From JAAYCI01 sp964370195 (GTDB taxonomy: Bacteria > Bacillota > Clostridia > Oscillospirales > Ruminococcaceae): a stretch of 64,000 bases of DNA. Below the pieces are notes generated by a model, which worked only from the letters and a program-made list of their open reading frames with translations, searched no databases and was not told where the DNA came from. The DNA is taken from NCBI GenBank assembly GCA_964370195.1, contig CAYJIH010000006.1, forward strand, positions 15,112-79,111, in the 5' to 3' direction. Each line of letters begins with the position of its first letter. Positions within the stretch are counted from its first letter, which is position 1. This document shows positions 53,846 to 62,403 of this stretch, one piece after another. A program made the position numbers and the translations under genes.

Positions 53846-54855
53846 TGGTTATTCACCTCCATTTGTTCCGGCTTTTTAACGCCCATGGTTTGAATAGAGC
53901 CAGACAAAGCGTTTACCACTAGCAAAGCAAAACACGCCCCAATGGCAAACACACCAAAATAACGGAACACAAAGGTGAAAACACCAAGTAACAACCCAAA
54001 ATACGCTTGGTGCAAATGTCTTTTTGGCAAAATAGTAGGGTCGTTTGCTAAAAACACAGCCACAAATGCAGTGCCGCCGGTTAGCATCTCATACCCTATT
54101 AGCTCCAACCGAAGCGCTAGCTCGGTTTGGCCAAGCGCCGGTGTAACTGCCACACGCGGAAACAAAGCCGTAAGCAAAATCATCGAACCTAAAAAGCACA
54201 GCAACACCAAAATATGAATGCGCCTACGCACAAGCAAAAAGATGCCGCATGCCACCACCACTGCCACCATGGTAGCCCCAATCATTCCCGCATAATTGCC
54301 CAAAAATAAATTAAGTAAATCTACCGGTGGCAAAGCTGTTGTGCGCAAATAATACGATGGACCATTGATCATTTCTACGTCTTGAAAAAACCACACACCC
54401 ATCAACGTAGAAAAAATATTGTCTTGCTGTGTAAACCAAACTTCGAACGGAGGGTACTGCGTAATGGCCTCGGGCCAGCACACCACAGCCGAACATATGC
54501 CAACAGCTGCCGGATGAAACAAATAGTGGCCTGTGCCACCAAATGCCTCTTTTGCCACAAGCACAGCAATAACCACCGAGATAACCACCATATAAATCGG
54601 CACATTGGGTGGCATAAACATTACGATGAGCAAGGCGAATGAAACCGAAGAAGTATCGTGGCGATCGTAAATACGAGAGCGCATAAACGAAATAAGCCAA
54701 TCACATACACGTGCAACAAAGGCCGCCAAAAGTGCCAAAAGCAAAACGCGCGGCCCATAATACACAAATGAAACAACAAGCAGTGGCAAACACATCCATA
54801 AAATGTCTTTTGTATACGCCCTATAATTCTCTTGAAATTGTATCGTTTCTTCCAT
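53842..54855 (-). CDS. rnfD: RnfD-like membrane protein without recognisable flavinylation motif
   Basis: A 337-residue membrane protein of the RnfD/NqrB family, with about ten helices. KEAFGGTGHYLFHPAAVG, DLLNLFLGNYAGMIG and FRYFGVFAIG align with family blocks. Normal RnfD carries an S/T-G-A-T motif whose Thr binds FMN covalently, between the first two blocks; here the segment reads DVEMINGPSYYLRTTALPP and no such motif is visible. The start is 1 nt after the rpe stop, with GGGGAG in the rpe end. The order D-E-A agrees with rnfCDGEAB minus C, G and B. Confidence 0.85.
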   Translation of the reverse strand: MEETIQFQENYRAYTKDILWMCLPLLVVSFVYYGPRVLLLALLAAFVARVCDWLISFMRSRIYDRHDTSSVSFALLIVMFMPPNVPIYMVVISVVIAVLVAKEAFGGTGHYLFHPAAVGICSAVVCWPEAITQYPPFEVWFTQQDNIFSTLMGVWFFQDVEMINGPSYYLRTTALPPVDLLNLFLGNYAGMIGATMVAVVVACGIFLLVRRRIHILVLLCFLGSMILLTALFPRVAVTPALGQTELALRLELIGYEMLTGGTAFVAVFLANDPTILPKRHLHQAYFGLLLGVFTFVFRYFGVFAIGACFALLVVNALSGSIQTMGVKKPEQMEVNNQ

Positions 54856-54856
54856 C

Positions 54857-55522
54857 TTACTCCCCGCTCATTTGCTGTTCTTTCAGGGCTTTTGCCATTT
54901 CGGCCGGATTTTTAGCGCTAAACACTGTGTTTCCGGCCACTAAAATATCGGCCCCTGCTTCAAAACAGGCTGCAGCATTTTCTAAATTGATACCACCGTC
55001 CACCTCTATTTCAAGCCCTGGGTTCGTTTTATTTGCTTCCTGCTTTAGCTGTGCAATGCGCTCAAGCGCCTGTGGCTGGAATGCTTGCCCACCAAAACCC
55101 GGTTCCACGCTCATCACAAGCACTCTATCTAAAAACGGCACATACGGAAAAATAGTTTCCATGGGTGTACCGGGGCGCAAACTTAGGCCAGCTTTGCAGC
55201 CAAGATTTTGAATATGCTTTATATGCGCTTTTGCGTCTGTTTGTGCTTCTATATGGAACGTAATCACATCTGCACCCGCTTTGGCAAACGCGTCCAAATA
55301 TCTCTTTGGTTCTACAATCATTAGGTGCACGTCATATTCTGCCTGTGGTATCGCCTTTTTTAAACTGGCAAGCACCGGCAACCCCACCGATATATTGGGC
55401 ACAAAAACACCGTCCATAACATCAAAATGCAACATTCTGTTATGTTCGCTCATCACTTGTAAACAAGATTCTGCCAAGTGCGCAAAATCTGCCGACAAAA
55501 TAGAGGGTGCAATTTCTCTCAT
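54857..55522 (-). CDS. rpe: Ribulose-phosphate 3-epimerase
   Basis: A 221-residue TIM-barrel enzyme of the pentose phosphate pathway interconverting ribulose 5-phosphate and xylulose 5-phosphate. APSILSADFAHL, HFDVMDGVFVPNISVG, DVHLMIVEP, MSVEPGFGGQAF and EVDGGINLENA carry the metal and catalytic residues (both Asp and both His). It is the first gene of the minus-strand unit that continues into rnfD. A metabolic link to the Rnf-like genes is not obvious. Confidence 0.97.
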   Translation of the reverse strand: MREIAPSILSADFAHLAESCLQVMSEHNRMLHFDVMDGVFVPNISVGLPVLASLKKAIPQAEYDVHLMIVEPKRYLDAFAKAGADVITFHIEAQTDAKAHIKHIQNLGCKAGLSLRPGTPMETIFPYVPFLDRVLVMSVEPGFGGQAFQPQALERIAQLKQEANKTNPGLEIEVDGGINLENAAACFEAGADILVAGNTVFSAKNPAEMAKALKEQQMSGE

Positions 55523-55666
55523 ATATAGCCTTTCTTTTACACATACAAATCCATTAAAACGGATAGCTAACCTAATTAAAACTTTACGTTATGTTTATCT
55601 TATATTTACGTAAATATACAGACAATTATTGTACCGCATTCTGTTTAAAATGGCAAGATTCCCTTA

Positions 55667-57076
55667 TTATTTTGGTGCCGTGGGCAATGTGAAACAAAAA
55701 CGTGTCCAGCTGCCCTCTTCACTATCTGCCCAAATACGGCCCCCCATTAAGTTTAAAAGCACCTTTGAAATATTAAGGCCAAGGCCGGCACCGCTTATCG
55801 TTCTATTTCGGCTTTCATCTTGTTTATAAAAACGGTCGAAAATATGGGGCAAAACCTCTTTAGAAATCCCCTCGCCACTGTTTTGTAAATACAATGTGGC
55901 CACCCCTTTAGAAACGTCCACCGAAAATTCAATTTCGCCCCCTTGTGGCGTAAATTTAATGGCATTATCCAGCAAGTTAAACAGTATTTGATGCACAAAG
56001 TCTTCGTCTGCATTCACAAAAACGGGTGTTTGATCGCTTAGCCCTTTAACCTCAATCTGTTTTTTATCAAGGCGCTGTTCTGCATGTAAAAACACAGAAA
56101 ACACGGTGCCCCATACATCAAACCGTGTTGTGTTCGGCTGATGTTCGCCCGCCTCCAACTTAGACAAATCCAACATATTTTTTGTAAGCCGTGCCAGCCG
56201 CCCCACCTCGTCCGACACAATGGCAAGGTATCGGTCTCGCTCATTTTCCGTAATGGTGCCATCCAGCATGCCATCTATAAACCCTTTTATGGTCGTCATC
56301 GGTGTGCGCAGCTCATGTGCAATGTTTCCCATAAATGTGCGCCTGCTTGAATCGGCCGATTCAAACGCATTGGCCATTTCGTTGAATGTAATAGACAGTT
56401 GCGCCAGTTCGTCGTCTCCTTCTACAGGAACACGCACGCTGTAATTTCCATGGGCAAATTGTTGTGCAGCCTCATTCACACGGCGCAGTGGAATGACCGT
56501 TCGGTTTGTTAAAATTACAGCCAAAACACTGGCCACCAACATCATCAGGGCGGCCGATAAAACAAAACCAGATGCTGCCTCGGCAAGATATATATTCAGC
56601 GATTGCGCATTTGAAGAGGAAAAAACATATAGGGGGCCATTGTCTAGTTCGGCCGTGCTGGCCATGCCCACAATGTAGTGCTCGCTGTTATACATGCCAC
56701 CCAAAGTGCCCCGTGCTGTATAGTCGCCGCGTTGCTCAATTTCCTGCAAAACACGTGCCGGCACCGTTTGCCCCAATAAATTTTCTGTATTGCCACTGGC
56801 AAATATAACCTGGCCACTTTCGTTTGTAAGGTAAATCTCTGCGCCCATAATTTCGGCCGTTGTGTTCACAGAAAATTGTATATTTGCAATAGGGGGCATA
56901 TTCTCATTTTGCATGGCAACATCCATTGCCTGCACCAACTTTTGCAGCTGCTCTTTTGTCTCGTTTTGAAAATAGCTTACTGCCAATGTTAACTGTAAAA
57001 CACCCATTACAAAAACAGAAATAAGCAGCACAGTGGCAATGGTGGTGAAATAATAATATCGTATGGATTTGCTCAT
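55667..57076 (-). CDS. Two-component sensor histidine kinase
   Basis: A 469-residue membrane kinase. Helix 1 (about 11-33), an extracellular sensor part (about 34-165), helix 2 (about 168-190), a HAMP domain (about 190-243), HisKA with phospho-acceptor His254 in NIAHELRTP, and HATPase with N-box NLLDNAIKFTP, F-box and GAGLGLNISKVLL. ATG 57076 follows GGAGGG by four bases. It lies 144 bp after its regulator on the same strand. The signal is unknown; PhoR- or ResE-like sensors look similar. Confidence 0.95.
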   Translation of the reverse strand: MSKSIRYYYFTTIATVLLISVFVMGVLQLTLAVSYFQNETKEQLQKLVQAMDVAMQNENMPPIANIQFSVNTTAEIMGAEIYLTNESGQVIFASGNTENLLGQTVPARVLQEIEQRGDYTARGTLGGMYNSEHYIVGMASTAELDNGPLYVFSSSNAQSLNIYLAEAASGFVLSAALMMLVASVLAVILTNRTVIPLRRVNEAAQQFAHGNYSVRVPVEGDDELAQLSITFNEMANAFESADSSRRTFMGNIAHELRTPMTTIKGFIDGMLDGTITENERDRYLAIVSDEVGRLARLTKNMLDLSKLEAGEHQPNTTRFDVWGTVFSVFLHAEQRLDKKQIEVKGLSDQTPVFVNADEDFVHQILFNLLDNAIKFTPQGGEIEFSVDVSKGVATLYLQNSGEGISKEVLPHIFDRFYKQDESRNRTISGAGLGLNISKVLLNLMGGRIWADSEEGSWTRFCFTLPTAPK

Positions 57077-57220
57077 ACAGCCCTCCAAACGGCATTCGTT
57101 AAAATTTTTATCACCGCAAATGCATATTTTGAAATACGGTATCCCATGTACTTGGCAGTTTATGCATTTAAAACACGGTTGCCGCCTGCGTGCTTTTATA
57201 TGCCTTTTTATTCTGCTTCT

Positions 57221-57922
57221 TTATGCATCCATCAATTCGAATTTATACCCCACACCCCACACCGTTTTAAGCCGCCAACTTGTGCTGGCCCCTTCTAACT
57301 TTTCACGCAAGCGTTTAATATGCACATCAATGGTGCGTGAATCTCCAAAATATTCAAAGCCCCAAACTTCGTCTAGCAATTGGTCGCGCGTAAATACACG
57401 CCCCGGATGACTTGCCAAAAAGAACAAAAGCTCCATTTCCTTGGGTGGTGCTTCAATTGTGTTTCCCTTTACTTTCAATTTATACTGGGTAAGGTCTATT
57501 GATAAATTGTTATATTCAATGCTTTTCCCTTCCCCAGGAGCAGATGGTTTTGCCCCTTCGGTGCGGCGCAACACGGCCTTAATGCGCGCCACCACTTCTT
57601 TCGTATCAAACGGCTTCACAATATAATCATCGGCGCCCAGCTCTAAGCCCAGCACCTTATCAAATGTTTCTCCCTTTGCAGTTAACATAATAATGGGCAC
57701 TTCACTTTGTGCTCGAATGCGGCGGCACGTTTCCCAGCCGTCTAGCCTTGGCATCATCACATCCAACAACACCAAATCCGGCCCAAAATCCGGAAATTCT
57801 GCCACAGCTTTTTCGCCGTCATAACAAAGCCGTGTTTCATAGCCTTCTTTTTCAAGGTATAGGCGAAGCAGCTCACAGATATTTTGGTCATCATCTACAA
57901 TTTGAATTTTTCGTTCTGCCAT
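57221..57922 (-). CDS. OmpR-family response regulator
   Basis: A 233-residue transcription factor. The receiver domain (about 1-115) has the acidic pocket Asp10/Asp11, phospho-acceptor Asp54 in LVLLDVMMP and the conserved Lys in LTAKGE. A winged-helix domain follows (about 135-230, RVFTRDQLLDEVWG, SRTIDVHIKRLREKL). It is the partner of the kinase gene behind it and is likely to control envelope genes, but no target is evident. Confidence 0.97.
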   Translation of the reverse strand: MAERKIQIVDDDQNICELLRLYLEKEGYETRLCYDGEKAVAEFPDFGPDLVLLDVMMPRLDGWETCRRIRAQSEVPIIMLTAKGETFDKVLGLELGADDYIVKPFDTKEVVARIKAVLRRTEGAKPSAPGEGKSIEYNNLSIDLTQYKLKVKGNTIEAPPKEMELLFFLASHPGRVFTRDQLLDEVWGFEYFGDSRTIDVHIKRLREKLEGASTSWRLKTVWGVGYKFELMDA

Positions 57923-58167
57923 GGCCGTTTACTTCCTTTCAAAATTTCCTTATATTTATTATACTACAATGAAGGAGAAAAACGCAAAAAAGTTGCCCTT
58001 GGTTGCTATACTTTTAAAAAAACACAGTAAAACAAGCGCCATTTTCTTCCCTTTTAACACTTATACAGCAACATTTTTTCTTGCTTTTGTCGCTCAAAGC
58101 GGTATAATGTAACTTGCAAGAAAAATAGTTTTAATTGTATATTACAGCAAGTTGCCAAGGAGGAGCT

Positions 58168-59268
58168 ATGAAACTGGGAATTGTGGGCTTGCCCAATGTG
58201 GGCAAATCAACGTTATTTAATGCCATTACAAATGCCGGCGCCCAAAGCGCCAACTATCCGTTTTGCACCATTGAGCCAAATGTGGGTATTGTAGCAGTGC
58301 CAGACACACGTTTGGATGCATTGGCTAATTTATATCAACCAAAAAAGGTTACCCCGGCCAGTATTGAATTTGTAGACATTGCAGGCTTAGTAAAAGGCGC
58401 CTCTAAAGGCGAGGGGCTGGGCAATCGCTTTTTATCGCATATTCGTGAAGTTGATGCCATTGTCCATGTGGTTCGCTGTTTTGAAAGCGACGATATTGTG
58501 CATGTAGAGGGCTCTGTTGGGCCTGCTCGCGATATTGAAACAATTGATTTAGAACTTGTATTATCTGATTTAGAGATTGTGCAGCGCCGTTTAGATAAAG
58601 CTGCAAAACTTTTGAAAACAGGCGACAAAAGCCAAAAATTAGAAGCAGATCTTTTGGCACAGCTCATCACACATCTGGAGCAAGGGTTAAATGCGCGCAC
58701 ATTTTCACCAAACAATGATGACGAAGCCGCCTTGTTGGCCGAGTTGCCTCTTTTGAGCTACAAACCTGTTATTTATGCCGCAAATTTAAGCGAAGATGAC
58801 TTGCTGGCTGGATTTGAGGAAAATACCGGTTACCGTGCTGTTCGCGAATTGGCCGCAAAAGACGGCAGTGGTTGCTTGCCCATTTGTGCCAAAGTGGAAG
58901 AAGACATTGCTGAACTTTCCGGCGAAGAACGCAAGGCTTTTTTACAAGAAATGGGCTTGGATAGCTCTGGTCTGGATGCCCTCATTCACGAAAGTTACAA
59001 CCTACTGGGTTTGATTAGCTTTTTAACAGCAGGTGAGCCGGAAGTGCGTGCTTGGACCATTCAAAAAGGAACAAAAGCCCCGGCCGCCGCAGGCAAAATT
59101 CACTCGGATATAGAACGTGGTTTTATTCGTGCCGAAATTGTTCCGTATCACACCTTAATCGAGTGTGGTAGTTTATCTGCCGCAAAAGAAAAAGGGCTTG
59201 TGCGTAGCGAGGGAAAAGAGTATATCATGCAAGATGGTGATGTTACTTTATTCCGGTTTAATGTGTAA
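58168..59268 (+). CDS. ychF: Obg-family ATPase/GTPase YchF (OLA1 type)
   Basis: A 366-residue P-loop protein that binds ribosomes. LGIVGLPNVGKSTLFNA is G1, DIAGLVKGASKGEGLGN is G3, a coiled-coil insertion (about 125-190) follows, and the TGS domain ends the protein (about 280-366, TIQKGTKAPAAAGKIHSD, VLF-like DVTLFRFNV). YchF prefers ATP over GTP in known members. AAGGAGGAG lies before ATG 58168; the ORF extends upstream without a site. Probably monocistronic. Confidence 0.98.
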   Translation: MKLGIVGLPNVGKSTLFNAITNAGAQSANYPFCTIEPNVGIVAVPDTRLDALANLYQPKKVTPASIEFVDIAGLVKGASKGEGLGNRFLSHIREVDAIVHVVRCFESDDIVHVEGSVGPARDIETIDLELVLSDLEIVQRRLDKAAKLLKTGDKSQKLEADLLAQLITHLEQGLNARTFSPNNDDEAALLAELPLLSYKPVIYAANLSEDDLLAGFEENTGYRAVRELAAKDGSGCLPICAKVEEDIAELSGEERKAFLQEMGLDSSGLDALIHESYNLLGLISFLTAGEPEVRAWTIQKGTKAPAAAGKIHSDIERGFIRAEIVPYHTLIECGSLSAAKEKGLVRSEGKEYIMQDGDVTLFRFNV

Positions 59269-59673
59269 CCCACTGTATTTTTTAAGGTTTTTTATTATTT
59301 ATTGCTGTTTATAAAACATCTTACTTTTAAGCAAAAAACTGCATTGTTTTGTTTTTTATAATACTTGTTTAATTAAGACAAAATAAGAAAAAATTATCAT
59401 AAATACTATTTTTTGCTGATAAATACGCAAAAGCCAGCTGGCTCAAACGCAAGGCTTACCTTAAAAAATGCCCCTAAAACACATTTTTCGGCAGCCATCA
59501 CGTATCAATCAACCGCAGGAACGTATAAAACACTTGAAGGGGTTTACTCCCCTTCATTTTAATTGTATCTGGCTTTATTCATATTTTATGCCTTATTAAA
59601 TCATAAATAAATCATAAAAATTCAATGATTAAACTTAAATAAATCCATTTATTTTCTTATTTCTTTCGAATTT
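59269..59673. other. Intergenic region with terminator hairpin
   Basis: It separates the convergent ychF and solute-binding protein genes. TGAAGGGG (59535-59542) pairs with CCCCTTCA (59549-59556), followed by TTTTAATTG, a likely terminator for ychF. No gene or known RNA recognised in the rest. Confidence 0.6.
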
Positions 59674-61224
59674 TTATTGCGTTTCTTCCTCTTCTTCGGG
59701 ATCTTCTGTTTCTTCTTCCAGCTCTGTTTGTGGAATTATTTCACCCCACATTCCTTGCGCTGCAACAAAAAAATTCGCCTCATCCTCTTCCGTCCACTCG
59801 CTTTTGCTCATCAAGTTTAAATGAATCCAATCGCCAAGACGTTGCTGTGTTGTATCCAGCGAAGATTGTGCCAGCGGCATCAGATAATATTCGCCAATGC
59901 CAATGCTTTCATCTAAGGCACGCAGCAACGGTGACTGTGGATAATATTCTGTGTATGGCAAAAGCCACAGCTCGTTTTGAATGGCCTGCATGCTGGCTTC
60001 ATCCGTAAACATCTGCACCAAAAGCTGGCCAGCTGCGCCACCTGCTTCTTCGCCACCGGCCACCGCAAGATACCCATCGATACCCAAACTATACAGTTGA
60101 TTTAAACCAGCTACATTTTCATCTGAAAATGGCAATTTCGTAGGAATTAAAAACATGTTGCCCGCAAGCGATGTGTTTTCGCTTTCTATTTGCAGTGCCA
60201 CACTTGAATCTGTTTTCCATAGCAAGGCCGATCCATTTTCAAATAATTCTTGTGCTTCTTCTGCTGTAACTTCTCGTGCTAAAGAAAAATTTTCTCCGCG
60301 ACTTAAGGCACCATCATGGCCTACCATATGTTGCGTTTCAAATTCAATTTCGTCATATAGTGCCTGCAATGGTTGCTGCATAAATTCGTTTAGCATTTCT
60401 GGGTCGGAATACAGATATGCGGCCGGGCTTGCATACGCCGCAGAAAATGCTGCTGCCAACCCATTTTCTGCATAAGAAGTGTTGCCCACCGTGGCCAAAG
60501 CCCACAGCCCGCGCAAACTTTCGGCTTCACTTGGACGATAGCTGGGCATGGTGTATAAATTTCCCCCAAGTGAAAATTGATACCGCCCCGGTGTTACTAA
60601 ATAATCAGCGATTGCCTGCTGCATCACTTGCCATTCCTCATAGCTGCACAAAATCAAATCCCTTTGCAGCGCAATTAGGTCTTCTGCGCCAAGCAAGGCG
60701 GCCAACATAGGCAAATTAACAAGTGTCCCTTGCGCATAGGCCCCCACCGGAAGTGCATACACTTTTTCTTCATTGAACAAGCGGAATGCCTGTGGCACCA
60801 TAGACGCTAAACTTTCCAGTAACAAGCCCGAGGCCGGCACGGCCAAATTGTATGGATAATATTCGCTTGCATCCAGTGCATACACTGCAAACTCTCCCGG
60901 AAGCCAATATAAATCCGGCCTGTCTTCACCTTCCATTGCTTGCACAAGTTCTGCCGTATAGCGTGGTTCGTTGTCTGCCAAGCGGATTTCTAGCTGGATA
61001 TTTTGGCTGTTGGCCACATTTTGCAACACTTGACCTACATTTTGATGGCTGCTGGGTAGCATCACACTTACCACTTGTGCCGAAACGTCTTCTTGCGGTG
61101 CACCACTGGTTTCAATTGCAGGCAATTGTTCTGCTTCCCCTTGTGCAAGATTACCGGTGCTACAACCCGAAAATAATAGGCTAAGTGCCACACATAGCGC
61201 CCCTAACTTTTGATATACTTTCAT
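59674..61224 (-). CDS. Orphan extracellular solute-binding lipoprotein
   Basis: A 516-residue lipoprotein with lipobox LFSGC (Cys21). The body resembles family 1 (sugar-type) solute-binding proteins: a segment like DRPDLYWLPGEFAVYAL, YALPVGAYAQG and a long helical C-lobe ending in an acidic tail (EEETEDPEEEEETQ). No permease or ATPase gene is near, so it may share a distant transporter or act as a sensor. GGGGAG precedes ATG 61224 by five bases. Ligand unknown. Confidence 0.78.
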   Translation of the reverse strand: MKVYQKLGALCVALSLLFSGCSTGNLAQGEAEQLPAIETSGAPQEDVSAQVVSVMLPSSHQNVGQVLQNVANSQNIQLEIRLADNEPRYTAELVQAMEGEDRPDLYWLPGEFAVYALDASEYYPYNLAVPASGLLLESLASMVPQAFRLFNEEKVYALPVGAYAQGTLVNLPMLAALLGAEDLIALQRDLILCSYEEWQVMQQAIADYLVTPGRYQFSLGGNLYTMPSYRPSEAESLRGLWALATVGNTSYAENGLAAAFSAAYASPAAYLYSDPEMLNEFMQQPLQALYDEIEFETQHMVGHDGALSRGENFSLAREVTAEEAQELFENGSALLWKTDSSVALQIESENTSLAGNMFLIPTKLPFSDENVAGLNQLYSLGIDGYLAVAGGEEAGGAAGQLLVQMFTDEASMQAIQNELWLLPYTEYYPQSPLLRALDESIGIGEYYLMPLAQSSLDTTQQRLGDWIHLNLMSKSEWTEEDEANFFVAAQGMWGEIIPQTELEEETEDPEEEEETQ

Positions 61225-61587
61225 ATAGGCTCCCCGCTCTCCCTTTGTGGCTTTCTGCCATTTTTCGATTTTGCTGTAAGGCTCTACCGCTTTTATTTAC
61301 CCTATCCAGTATACCTGATTTTTTTATAGAAAACCAGCCTGAGTTCTAAGCCTTATTTTATTTGTATTTTAAATCTATTTACTCTAATTTATATATTTTA
61401 CAACTTAAACACCTGGATTTTATAACATTTTATTTTGATATTTTCCATTATCTCTGTATCACAAACCAACATATATGCGTGTTTTATAGCTGTATCTTAT
61501 GATCGTGTTTTTTGTTTTCCAATTTTTATACCTAAATTATACATTTTATTTTCTTTTATTTTTATTATATTTTTGGGAGAGATTTTC
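61225..61587. other. Divergent intergenic region
   Basis: About 360 bp of very AT-rich DNA between the lipoprotein gene (minus) and trmB (plus). No additional gene, RNA or repeat recognised. Confidence 0.5.
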
Positions 61588-62292
61588 ATGCGTATTCGTC
61601 ACAAACCATATGCACGCCCCGAGCTAGCCGCCTGGCCGTCTCATATCAATCAACCGGAAAAAAGCAAAGGGAATTGGTGCAAGCATTTTGCAAACCCCCG
61701 CTTACCATTGCGCTTAGAGCTTGGTTGTGGAAAGGGTGGCTTTTTGGCGCAGCGCGCCCTATTCGAGCGCGACTATAATTATATTGGTATCGATTTAAAA
61801 AGTGAAATGCTGGTGGTGGCCAAACGCAACATCGAACAGCATTTTGCCACGGCCAACGAGCCCTTAAACAATGTTTTGCTTTCTGCTTATAACATTGAAC
61901 AAATCCACAACTTGTTTTCTGAAGCAGACAGTGTGCAGCGTTTGTATATTAACTTTTGTAACCCATGGCACAAAAGCGGCCACGCCAAACATCGGCTTAC
62001 ACATCCGCGCCAACTAATACAATACCGGCACTTTTTGCACCCCGATGCAGAACTATATTTTAAAACAGATGACGACATTTTATTTGAAGACAGTTTGCGA
62101 TATTTTTCTCTTTGTGCTTTTGACGTGGTTTGGGAAAGCCGTGATTTACACCAAGATGAACCCACTTGGAATATTCGTACAGAACATGAACAAATGTTTT
62201 GTGAAAAGGGAATTCCCATTAAAGCTTGCATTTTACAAATGAAGCAAGCTACATTGGATGAGGACCTGTTAATGCGTGCTAAAAACATATGA
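61588..62292 (+). CDS. trmB: tRNA (guanine-N7-)-methyltransferase
   Basis: A 234-residue SAM-dependent enzyme methylating G46 in the variable loop of tRNAs. LELGCGKGGFLAQRA is the SAM site, YNYIGIDLKSEML the next acidic loop and INFCNPWHKSGHAKHRLTHPR the catalytic/tRNA-binding block (normally FPDPWPKxxHxxRR; here NPWHKSGHAKHR). ATG 61588 is chosen because GGGAGAG lies six bases before; the frame opens much further upstream without a site. Confidence 0.96.
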   Translation: MRIRHKPYARPELAAWPSHINQPEKSKGNWCKHFANPRLPLRLELGCGKGGFLAQRALFERDYNYIGIDLKSEMLVVAKRNIEQHFATANEPLNNVLLSAYNIEQIHNLFSEADSVQRLYINFCNPWHKSGHAKHRLTHPRQLIQYRHFLHPDAELYFKTDDDILFEDSLRYFSLCAFDVVWESRDLHQDEPTWNIRTEHEQMFCEKGIPIKACILQMKQATLDEDLLMRAKNI

Positions 62293-62403
62293 AATTTCAG
62301 GAAAAATAATGCAAATATCCAAATTTCCCTTGACTGGTAAAAAGTTGACATTATAATGTAATTACATACTTCTACCAGACAAGAGGAAAGAAGGCCTTGA
62401 ATT

